NCBI GenBank assembly: GCA_046156035.1
Contig: JBJXEW010000003.1
Location: 60,011-124,010, forward strand
Reading direction: 5' to 3'
Origin: JAEUIX01 sp046156035
Lineage (GTDB): Bacteria; Planctomycetota; Phycisphaerae; Phycisphaerales; UBA1924
DNA: 64,000 nucleotides
Positions 57,080 through 64,000 of this stretch are shown here, one piece after another. The translations under genes were made by a program, and so were the position numbers. The first letter of the stretch is position 1. Each line of letters begins with the position of its first letter. The notes below the pieces were generated by a model. The model did not search any database. It had not been told where the DNA came from and saw only the letters and a program-made list of their open reading frames with translations.

Positions 57080-59548
57080 TCATGGGAGCGTCTCCTGAAG
57101 ACCAATCCCCTCGTAGAACGAGGTCTGACCGGTCCCCCGCCGCCGCAGGATGCCGGGCACGGCGGCGGCCAGGTCGCGACCGAACGACTGCTTGTGCGTG
57201 ACGATGGTGCGCCCGTCCTGCTCGCACCACGACTGCCACGACCTGTAGAGGTCATCGATCCAAGCGCGGTGGCCGGGTCCGACCACGCACCGCTCGCGGA
57301 CGAAGGCACTGACGGGGGAGGCCAGGTCCTCGAGGTCGCGGATGGCCTCCTCGGCGCTCTTTGGCTGCACGAACCGGCCACGTGCCTTCAGACGCTTCCA
57401 CCCCTCGATGGCCCAGTGCAGGATGCCGGGTAGTTCGGCCACGAGCTGGTCGGTCAGGGTCACATCCTCGGTGCCGTAGAAGCTGTTGGTCAGCCGCAGC
57501 ACAAGGAACCGACCGGCCAGGGCCGTGCTGGCGTCGTTGAGGCGGGGCAGTTCGTTGGTCAGGAACACGAAGCGTGTCGCCAGCTTCATGCTGACCGAAC
57601 CCAGGAACTTGCGGTCGATGGATAGCGTGTCCTCGCCCGAGATGCACAGCAAGCGCTCCACCACCGTGCCGACGTTCTCGCCGCCGAAGCGGGCGTCGCT
57701 GACGATCGCCACGGACTTCTCGATCAAGGGCTGGAGCCCGAAGTTGCCCGCTAGGCTGCTGGTGGTCGGCCCCACCACGTTGGCCGCACCGACCAGTTTC
57801 GTCAGAATGCGGCCGATCGTGCCCTTGCCCGAACGCCTCGGCCCAACGAGCAGCAGCATCTTCTGCTGGCTCGTGTCCCCCGTGAGGCAATACCCCATCC
57901 ACTCTTGAAGCAGGTCCACCGACTCCAGGTCGTCTCCGAACAACTGCTCAAGGAACTTGATCCACCGCTCCGGCGGCTCGGCGTTGGGGTCGTAGTCGAA
58001 GTCGAGAGCGTTGATGGTGAACAGCGCGGGCGTTGAGGCCAGCACCTGCCCGGTCGGGATGTGCAGGTTGAGCGTCTTGCAGGGCAGGATCTCCAGCGCG
58101 GGCGGGCGGTCCATGTCGCTTCCGTCCAACCACGATGGCGACACCGTCGAAGCGGGCAGGTGAACCAAGAAGCGGATCGTCTCGAACGCCTGCTTGACCG
58201 TCGTCGGGTTCGACTCGAATGCCACCAACTCCACCGCACCGGTCCGCTTGTTGACCACGTAGCGCAGGGCCGCGTGCAGCCACGGTTGGAGCCGCTGCTT
58301 GAGCCAGTCCTCCTCCACCGGACGGTACCGGTTGCCGCGCCACTCCATCATCAGCCCACCGTAGTTGTGCAGCGTGCGGCCTTCGGCGTGGCGGTTGAAC
58401 TCGCGGGTGTAGGCCTCGGCAGTCGGGAGCGTGCGCCGCGGCGATAGCACCAACCGGCCCGTTGCCGGGTCGCGGTGCCCGAGGGCCGGTGCCTCCGGGT
58501 CCCCGTCGGACAGTTCGAGATCGCCACCCGGGGCCGCAACCGAACACGCCAGCGGCTTGGCCCGGCGGCGGGGAGTGAAGACCTCCGCGCAGTCCGCGAT
58601 CGCCCTATCGATCGTCATCTGCCCGTAGGTGCGGTCGCCACGTTTCTCGTCCCATTTCGCCCGAAAGAGGCCTGAGCGCCGGAACAAACGGTCGATGCGG
58701 GCCGCGTCCCTGCCAGTCCAGAACGCGAACAGGTTGCACAAGGCTTGGTCCGCACCGCTGTGATCGTCGGCGTGCTGCGACGTGTCGCCCGCCCAGAGTC
58801 TGCTGAACAGTTCGCCGTTCTTGGCCGCGCCGGCACGCTTGATCAGGGCCTCATCGTCGCCGCTGAAGCCCGCCGCCGCGGCTGTGCCGTTGAGGTTCGG
58901 AGCGCGCTTCTTGGGCCAGAGGCGCTGGCACAGAGATTCGAGTTGGGCCTGGCGGTCCTCGACAGTTGGGGGCGTGCTCGCGAGGTGCCGCCCAGTCACT
59001 GTGAAGAACCGGTCGTGGTCGTAGACCTCGGTCTCTTTGAACCCCGCGATGGCCTTGGACTTGCACTGCCTTCCTTCGGGTTTGCGCCCCACGATGAACA
59101 CCTTGACGCCCCGCCCGCTGGGCGAGATCTCGGTATAGGAGTCCAGCGAATCGATGATCTCACGGGCGCTGGCGACCACGTTGCCGCTGTCATCAATGCA
59201 GTCGTCCAGATCAACACCGGTGAACGGATCGTCAGTAGCGAAGACAAAGCCAATCCCGGCGTAGCCGTTGCCGCCACGCCACGCTGCCACGGCCTCGTCG
59301 AACGACGCCCACGTTGCCGGGTCGGTCGAATCTGCACGGCCGCCGCCGCGCGGGTTGACCGGGCACTTGGTCTGCCTGCCCTCACGCGTCACGTATTTCC
59401 AACACACCCACTGCGGCCGCTCACGCAAGGCCGCGGGAACACAGGTGGGATCGCAGGCGGCTTCAGACCGATGAGGTGTCGGCGCGGTGACTTCCGAGCC
59501 GAAGCCAGCCTCGCCGCGCTCCATGATGTGATCGCTTCCTCGGTCCAT
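57080..59548 (-). CDS. primase/superfamily 3 helicase of an integrative element
   Basis: An 822-residue replication protein. The N-terminal primase-polymerase-like part (about residues 40-200) has GNGYAGIGFVFATDDPFTGV then DLDDC, whose acidic residues fit a catalytic triad, and SPSGRGVKVFIVG. A D5-type helicase follows (about 480-740), with Walker A LLLVGPRRSGKGTIGR, Walker B-like SVAIVSDARFG and FVFLTNELPRLNDAS, as in phage P4 and D5 proteins. It should start replication of the excised element. ATG 59548 is used; ATG 59524 after GAGGAAG is possible. It is the last gene of a six-gene minus-strand operon. Confidence 0.86.
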   Translation of the reverse strand: MDRGSDHIMERGEAGFGSEVTAPTPHRSEAACDPTCVPAALRERPQWVCWKYVTREGRQTKCPVNPRGGGRADSTDPATWASFDEAVAAWRGGNGYAGIGFVFATDDPFTGVDLDDCIDDSGNVVASAREIIDSLDSYTEISPSGRGVKVFIVGRKPEGRQCKSKAIAGFKETEVYDHDRFFTVTGRHLASTPPTVEDRQAQLESLCQRLWPKKRAPNLNGTAAAAGFSGDDEALIKRAGAAKNGELFSRLWAGDTSQHADDHSGADQALCNLFAFWTGRDAARIDRLFRRSGLFRAKWDEKRGDRTYGQMTIDRAIADCAEVFTPRRRAKPLACSVAAPGGDLELSDGDPEAPALGHRDPATGRLVLSPRRTLPTAEAYTREFNRHAEGRTLHNYGGLMMEWRGNRYRPVEEDWLKQRLQPWLHAALRYVVNKRTGAVELVAFESNPTTVKQAFETIRFLVHLPASTVSPSWLDGSDMDRPPALEILPCKTLNLHIPTGQVLASTPALFTINALDFDYDPNAEPPERWIKFLEQLFGDDLESVDLLQEWMGYCLTGDTSQQKMLLLVGPRRSGKGTIGRILTKLVGAANVVGPTTSSLAGNFGLQPLIEKSVAIVSDARFGGENVGTVVERLLCISGEDTLSIDRKFLGSVSMKLATRFVFLTNELPRLNDASTALAGRFLVLRLTNSFYGTEDVTLTDQLVAELPGILHWAIEGWKRLKARGRFVQPKSAEEAIRDLEDLASPVSAFVRERCVVGPGHRAWIDDLYRSWQSWCEQDGRTIVTHKQSFGRDLAAAVPGILRRRGTGQTSFYEGIGLQETLP

Positions 59549-59593
59549 GAACTTGTTCGCCTGCCACCGGCCCGCCCGCCCCCCGCACCCCGG

Positions 59594-60022
59594 CTACGCC
59601 ACCTTCCGCACGCCCGCGCCCACTCGCTCGTCCATCAACTTCTTGAACATCGCTCGCTGTTTGGCCCAGTCGGGCTCCCGGATCACCTTCCGCAGGTCCA
59701 CCTCGCCCAGCGGCTCCCGCCCCGCCGTCGGCCGGTCGAGGAACAGGAGCGCCTCCTGGATGTCCGGTGCCAGAAGCAGCATGTCGGTGATCTGGCTGAC
59801 GCGCCCACGCGTGAGCCCGGCGAGCAGCGCGACTTCTGACTGGTCCCGCACGCGCCCCGCCCGGATCAGGCCGTCGATCCGATAGGCCTGCGCCACCAGG
59901 CGCGCCACACGCGACGGCACGATCGCAGGCCGCACGGGCTCTGGCGCTCGGCCCTCGCGCAACTGCACGCTGCCGTGCGAGCCGCGGACGACGTGAATCT
60001 TGAACGTCATTTCCTTCGACAT
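59594..60022 (-). CDS. HTH protein next to recombinase (ParB-like)
   Basis: A 142-residue protein with a central helix-turn-helix, VRDQSEVALLAGLTRGRVSQ, of the kind in ParB/KorB proteins, and a helical C-terminus. ATG 60022 has AAGGAGGAGG six to ten bases upstream and overlaps the recombinase 3' end by 16 bp. Such genes commonly follow large serine recombinases in planctomycete elements; they may regulate excision. Role inferred from position. Confidence 0.7.
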   Translation of the reverse strand: MSKEMTFKIHVVRGSHGSVQLREGRAPEPVRPAIVPSRVARLVAQAYRIDGLIRAGRVRDQSEVALLAGLTRGRVSQITDMLLLAPDIQEALLFLDRPTAGREPLGEVDLRKVIREPDWAKQRAMFKKLMDERVGAGVRKVA

Positions 60023-61533
60023 GAACCCTCCTCCTTCCCCCCCACCGCCGCCGCAGGTGCCGGACCCGACCCGAGAGGCTCCTCATGCAGCGTGATCTTG
60101 ATCTCGCCTTTGGCGGGGTCGAACACCACGCCCGCCACCATCAGCGCCATCAACTTGGCCTTTTCCGTGGGCGACAGACTCGCCCAGATCGGGTCGAACG
60201 CACGCACGCCGGACTCGACCGTCGACCGATCCACCAGCGCGGCACGCAGTTCGCGCTCTTCGCGGTTCAGGTTGCCAACAAACCTCCGATCCGGCTCCTG
60301 CCCCAGCAGAGACCGCCGGGCCTCTACATCGCGCAGACGCTCCAGCGTCGTTGCACGGGCCACGTCCAGCACCGTCGTAACCATCTCCGGCTCTTCAAGC
60401 ACCGGCCGCACCTTCGCAAGCACGAACTGCTCGATCTGCTCCGCGGGCACCTTGCCGCCGGTGCAGCGCTTGCGGCTCACGGCCTGGCGCGTCTGGCACC
60501 CGTAGTAGCGATACGTCTTGCCACCCTTGGTCGTCCACGCGTGCACCATCGGAGCGCCGCAGCACCCGCAGCGGATCAGTCCCTTTAGAAGCCCGCCGAC
60601 CTTGTTCCGCACAAGGCTCACAGCCGCTCGGGTGTTCTCGGCGATGATCTCCTGCACGCGGGCGAACGCCTTCTCGTCCACGATGGCGTCGTGCACTCCG
60701 ACGTAGGACTTCTCCTTGTGCGGAACCCGCCCGATGTAGAGCGGATTCGTCAGCAGCCTGGCCAACGTGGTCTCGATGAACGGCCCGCCCCCCACCGCCC
60801 TGCCGGTGCCGCCGTGGGTGGTCCACGCCTTGTTGAGCACGCCCTCACCGCGGAGCGCCTCGGCGAGGACCCGGATCGACTTCACCTCGACATAGCGCCG
60901 GAAGATGTTGCGGACGACAGCGGCCTCGGCGGCGTTGAGAACCAGCCGCGAGTCCACAACGTCGTACCCGAGAACCGGTCGCCCGCCTGTCCACTCGCCG
61001 CGCTGCCGCGTCAGCGCGATCTTGTCCCGGGTGCGTTCGCTGGCGAGTTCGCGCTCGAACTCCGCGAACGACATGAGCACGTGCACCATCAGGCGACCCA
61101 TTGACGTGTTGGTCTGAATGGGCTGCGTCACCACCATGAGGGCGACGTTGCGCTGCTCGAGCGTCGCCATGATTTCGCCGAAGTGGCGGATGGAGCGCGT
61201 GAGCCGATCGAGTTTGTAGATGACCACGGCGTCGATCCCGCCCGCGTCAATGTCGGCCAACAGCCGCTTGAGCGCGGGCCGGTCCATCGTCCCGCCTGAG
61301 TACCCGCCATCCTCATACCGCGTTGGCAGGCACCTCCACCCCTCCCCCTCGTGGCTCGTGATGTACGCCTCACCGCTGGCACGCTGCGCATCGAGGCTGT
61401 TGAAGGATTGGTCCAGACCGTCGTCGGAACTCTTCCTGCAGTAGATTGCGCAGCGCACCGCCTGCACGCGGGCGGCCTCACGCGGCTTGGCGGGCCTCTC
61501 ACGAACGTCTCGTTGCGGGGCGAGTGCGGTCAC
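60007..61533 (-). CDS. large serine recombinase (resolvase/invertase family)
   Basis: A 508-residue recombinase. The N-terminal catalytic domain has CAIYCRKSSDDGLDQSFNSL (Ser nucleophile) and YKLDRLTRSIRHF with SFAEFERELASERTRD. A recombinase domain (about residues 180-290) follows, then a zinc ribbon with CGCCGAPM and a later Cys pair, and a coiled coil. It cuts and rejoins att sites without replication. GTG 61533 forms a four-base GTGA overlap with the DUF2924 stop, which fixes the start. Confidence 0.93.
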   Translation of the reverse strand: MTALAPQRDVRERPAKPREAARVQAVRCAIYCRKSSDDGLDQSFNSLDAQRASGEAYITSHEGEGWRCLPTRYEDGGYSGGTMDRPALKRLLADIDAGGIDAVVIYKLDRLTRSIRHFGEIMATLEQRNVALMVVTQPIQTNTSMGRLMVHVLMSFAEFERELASERTRDKIALTRQRGEWTGGRPVLGYDVVDSRLVLNAAEAAVVRNIFRRYVEVKSIRVLAEALRGEGVLNKAWTTHGGTGRAVGGGPFIETTLARLLTNPLYIGRVPHKEKSYVGVHDAIVDEKAFARVQEIIAENTRAAVSLVRNKVGGLLKGLIRCGCCGAPMVHAWTTKGGKTYRYYGCQTRQAVSRKRCTGGKVPAEQIEQFVLAKVRPVLEEPEMVTTVLDVARATTLERLRDVEARRSLLGQEPDRRFVGNLNREERELRAALVDRSTVESGVRAFDPIWASLSPTEKAKLMALMVAGVVFDPAKGEIKITLHEEPLGSGPAPAAAVGGKEEGSCRRK

Positions 61534-62012
61534 GACGCGGCCCTCCGCTTCGAGAGCCCGAAGAACAGGCGGCCGTTCCACTCCGATCCTGTGATGGCCT
61601 TCGCTACCGCCGTCAGCGATGCGTACTCGTCGCCTGCGTACGAAAAGCCACGATCGAGGACCTTCACGTACACGCTCCGACCGCGATACACACGCTTGAT
61701 CGTGCTGCCCGGTGGTGGGATGCCCGCCGACCGCCGCGCTCGCGTGGCCATCACATCCGCGTAGCCCTGATGAATCTCCTTGGTCGGGCGCACGCGCAGG
61801 TCTACGTCGCGGCCCAGTTCCGCGGCACGCTGGCGGGCCCGTTCGCTCAGGCCCCCCTGCTCCGCCGCCTGGGCGCTCCAGACGATCCGCTTGGTCAAGT
61901 AAACGCGATTGTTCGACCGCGTGGGCTCGCCGCAGAGTGCTTCAAACGCGGTCTTCAACTCGCTCAACGGGAGCGTTGCCAGCCTTGAGATTTCGTCTTT
62001 CACATTCAGCAT
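61530..62012 (-). CDS. DUF2924 protein
   Basis: A 160-residue DUF2924 protein: LPLSELKTAFEALCGEPTRS, LTKRIVWSAQAAEQGGLS, PPPGSTIKRVYRGRSVYVKV and SLTAVAKAITGSEWNGRLFF. DUF2924 genes very often precede serine recombinase genes, and the product may bind DNA or help the recombinase. AAGGAGG lies seven bases before ATG 62012. The start overlaps the small upstream gene and the stop overlaps the recombinase start. Confidence 0.92.
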   Translation of the reverse strand: MLNVKDEISRLATLPLSELKTAFEALCGEPTRSNNRVYLTKRIVWSAQAAEQGGLSERARQRAAELGRDVDLRVRPTKEIHQGYADVMATRARRSAGIPPPGSTIKRVYRGRSVYVKVLDRGFSYAGDEYASLTAVAKAITGSEWNGRLFFGLSKRRAAS

Positions 62013-62251
62013 CGCGTGCCTCCTTCGCCGCCAACGGCGTTGGCACGAGGAGTGGCGAGATGCTCGGGCGTGTCAACTGGCAGAGCGGCAAGTTCGTCAA
62101 CATGCGATGCCAGGCTCGCGGCCGACCCGCGGCGTTCGAGAACGCGATGCAGGCCCGCAGCCAGCAGAGCGGCGGTCGCGGTGCGACGGTCACGATTGCC
62201 AGACGCGGGCGACGTGAGCGGTGCGAACGAGTTGCGCTGCGAGGATCGCAT
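62006..62251 (-). CDS. small protein upstream of DUF2924
   Basis: An 81-residue frame ending at 62006, so it overlaps the DUF2924 start by 7 bp. The second half is helical and protein-like (RRTATAALLAAGLHRVLERR; SHVDELAALPVDTPEHLATP). Small genes are usual at this place in DUF2924-recombinase operons. The coding of a ribosome-binding site for the next gene in its last codons supports coupling. Family not known. Confidence 0.5.
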   Translation of the reverse strand: MRSSQRNSFAPLTSPASGNRDRRTATAALLAAGLHRVLERRGSAASLASHVDELAALPVDTPEHLATPRANAVGGEGGTRC

Positions 62252-62299
62252 GGCAACCGAATGTTCGCATGATCCACCGTCAGAAAAGGAGCGATCTGG

Positions 62300-63700
62300 T
62301 CATGTTCTCGCCTTCTTGGGCCTTCCTCGTCCCTCCTGGTCCTTCCTCGTCCTTCCTCGTCCTTCCCCGCGGGCGCGCTTGGCACGACGAGGCGTCGGCT
62401 TGCTGGCACGCGGCCTGCGACGTCGCGTCTCGGCCGCCTTCTTCCGCGGCGGGACCTCGAATCCCTCGTTCCAAGCGGCCTCGAACGCTGCGCGGAATCG
62501 CGAACCCACGGCATGGTTGGCGACGCTCGTGACCTCGAGTTGGCGCAGCGCCCGCTTCCGGCCCTTGGGCTGCGACACGATTCCCGAACCCCGCGTGTCC
62601 GCAGCGTGCCGCAGCTGCTTGAGCGTGAGAGGCCTCTCATTCGGACACTTGGCGCTCGCCACCGCCACGTACCACGCCACGGGTCGCCAGCGAAGTGCAG
62701 CTCCGCCTTGGCCGTTCAGCTGCTTGGGCCTGGAGGGCAAACGCAGCGTGAGCGACGGCCACGTGTACCGCGGCTTGATGTACGTCCGCAGCACGTCAGC
62801 CGCGTCGAGCATCCCCGCGACCACGACGTCGTTCGCCGGTGTGCTGCCCTCGTGCAGGTCCGCCAGGATCAGATTCGCCTTGGCAAAGGCGGCATCGCGA
62901 GCGTTGATCGCTACGGAATCCTGGGCACCGGCGGGCCAGTGGTCGGCGATGCTCAGCGCCGTCGCGCGGGCAGCATCTACGACGTAGCCAAACGCGTCAT
63001 CGTCGAACCCGTGATTTACACCGCCGCGCTCGCCGGCGATCAACACCATCGCAATGTGCAACCGATGGAGCCCCTCTACCGCCATAAGCAGATGCGTCAT
63101 CCGTTCCAGCGGTGTCCGTTTCTCAAGGCGCTTCACCGCCGATGCCAGACGATCTACCGCAGACTGCCACTGAGCGGACGTTCCTACGAACTGCCGCAGG
63201 ATGCCGATCCTGCCTGCATGTGCGGCCCCCTCCACGCTTCGCCACGGCCACACGTCGGATTGGATGCCCAACGGCCGGAGGTCTGCATCTGAGACGGCCC
63301 ACATCTGCGCAACGGCATCCCAGACTGCGTGGCCATCCCGCGCGTCCATCGGCGTCGTGTCGGCCAGCATCTCCCGCGCAAGATCAGTCAGCGCGCGCAG
63401 CGCCGACACGTTGGTCCACGGAGGGATTGGGCGTGCGGCCCATTCAACCTCGTTCGATGCGCCTTGCCGCTCAGGATGATTGTGCGGAAGCCGATCCCGC
63501 ACCGCAGCCAGACTGGCTACGCGAAACGTCTGCATGTGCAGGGCCCAATCGCGCGAGCACTTCTTGGCCAGGCGATGCCCTGCGAGTTCGGCCTCCGCCG
63601 CGTGAGCCTTGAACAACCGCACGACGGAACCCCGCACATCAGGTGGGAGCGTGTGCACACCAAGGCCATCCTCAGAGGCTGATGCCTGTGTATTACCCAT
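62300..63700 (-). CDS. large unknown protein of the element
   Basis: A 466-residue soluble protein, mainly helical (VSALRALTDLAREMLADTTP; MTHLLMAVEGLHRLHIAMVL). A region near residues 320-400 could be a winged helix (PLTLKQLRHAADTRGSG). The last 50 residues are a very basic Lys/Arg/Gly tail encoded by short GGACGAGGA-like repeats. I recognise no family. ATG 63700 is chosen; the frame is open 16 codons upstream. It heads the operon that ends with the primase, 48 bp before the small protein gene. Confidence 0.6.
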   Translation of the reverse strand: MGNTQASASEDGLGVHTLPPDVRGSVVRLFKAHAAEAELAGHRLAKKCSRDWALHMQTFRVASLAAVRDRLPHNHPERQGASNEVEWAARPIPPWTNVSALRALTDLAREMLADTTPMDARDGHAVWDAVAQMWAVSDADLRPLGIQSDVWPWRSVEGAAHAGRIGILRQFVGTSAQWQSAVDRLASAVKRLEKRTPLERMTHLLMAVEGLHRLHIAMVLIAGERGGVNHGFDDDAFGYVVDAARATALSIADHWPAGAQDSVAINARDAAFAKANLILADLHEGSTPANDVVVAGMLDAADVLRTYIKPRYTWPSLTLRLPSRPKQLNGQGGAALRWRPVAWYVAVASAKCPNERPLTLKQLRHAADTRGSGIVSQPKGRKRALRQLEVTSVANHAVGSRFRAAFEAAWNEGFEVPPRKKAAETRRRRPRASKPTPRRAKRARGEGRGRTRKDQEGRGRPKKART

Positions 63701-64000
63701 GCAGCAGATTATGAGGCCCGACCCTGCCCGTGCTGTTCCGATCGGCACCCCGATCAGAACGCCTGTGTTTACAGAATCGCCCTGTCAACAAGAGAGCCAG
63801 AGTTTTCAGAGCGCGGCCACCCCCAGCGGGCCTCCGGCCACCCGCACGTGAGCCGCCTCGCGGCCCCGGCGCTCTCGGCCCGATGCCCGACAAATCGGCT
63901 TCCCACGCGGGCCGCGGACGTATTGCGGGGTTTCGCCCCCGTCGGTCCGCCACCGGTGCAACAAAAAGCCCGCCAAGCGGCGGCCTCAAGGGCAAACTCC
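63701..64000. other. right-hand non-coding region
   Basis: I see no gene I can support in these 300 bp. It should hold the promoter of the minus-strand operon and perhaps the element's right boundary. Near the edge is a short minus-strand hairpin (CCGCC/GGCGG, 63972-63985) followed by GCTTTTT, a weak terminator for a gene outside the window. Confidence 0.4.
63964..63985 (-). terminator. weak intrinsic terminator, minus strand
   Basis: A five-base-pair stem CCGCC/GGCGG with loop GCTT is followed on the minus strand by GC and five T residues. The stem is short, so the call is tentative. Confidence 0.35.

Noticed and set aside
63840..63960. tRNA-like or att-like segment near the right edge
   Set aside because: GC-rich pairings exist, but no T-loop GTTCGAATCC-type motif or complete cloverleaf could be drawn.
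1..64000. CRISPR array
   Set aside because: No regularly spaced direct repeats of 24-40 bp with unique spacers were seen, and no cas genes are present.

Overview
The window is GC-rich, densely coded bacterial chromosome. It most likely comes from a Phycisphaerae-type planctomycete. The reasons are two secreted proteins ending in an EF-hand/dockerin-like tail with the signature GDFITDYF or GDFITSYF, many lipoproteins, YVTN-type propellers, a recombinase next to DUF2924, and fused 2-oxoacid dehydrogenase subunits. No 16S rRNA or other decisive marker is present, so the lineage is an inference from protein style.

Layout. 1-7.6 kb holds housekeeping genes: the 3' end of an unknown gene, tRNA-Gly(CCC), a DUF2231 membrane protein, CinA, an RluA-type pseudouridine synthase, HemW, an FHA protein and a propeller lipoprotein flanked by simple repeats. 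7.6-14.1 kb is a metal-uptake locus. One minus-strand operon encodes an outer-membrane channel-like protein, a solute-binding lipoprotein, an ATPase and two permeases that both carry DtxR-like C-terminal domains. A DtxR/MntR regulator is divergent, and a palindromic operator pair lies at the operon promoter. 14.1-20.1 kb holds an ABC-F ATPase, a cyclopropane-fatty-acid-synthase-type methyltransferase, a dicarboxylate/glutamate symporter, a hexapeptide acyltransferase and a glycosyltransferase.

20.3-24.7 kb is an unusual three-gene unit: fused E1alpha-E1beta, a modified E2 with an extra zinc-ribbon-like tail, and a carrier-protein/phosphopantetheinyl-transferase/membrane-anchor fusion. It looks like a dedicated acyl-thioester-forming system. 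24.9-28.1 kb encodes a large secreted propeller/di-haem protein.

28.7-44.8 kb is a xanthomonadin-like aryl-polyene gene cluster: methyltransferase, acyl carrier protein, LolA-like carrier, 3-hydroxybenzoate-type chorismatase, aryl/acyl-activating enzyme, lipoprotein, MMPL exporter, three acyltransferases, a single-chain ketosynthase plus chain-length-factor-like protein, a flavoprotein of the halogenase superfamily and a GT2-DUF2062 fusion. No ketoreductase or dehydratase is visible. The proposed flow is chorismate to hydroxybenzoate, activation onto the carrier protein, elongation by the fused ketosynthase, and transfer to a lipid followed by export.

46.3-48.1 kb is a graveyard of gene debris: a type III methyltransferase 5' half joined to the last codons of a tyrosine recombinase, the end of an IS5-type transposase, and a decapitated gene. 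48.3-52.8 kb returns to chromosomal genes: a membrane protein, MetK, a DUF3293 protein and a secreted repeat protein. 52.9 kb to about 63.7 kb is an integrative element with a large serine recombinase, DUF2924, primase/helicase, ParB-methyltransferase fusion, HARE-HTH protein and terminase-like HTH protein. It contains a symmetric 120-bp array of ACTGTC/GACAGT sites that may be its origin or operator.
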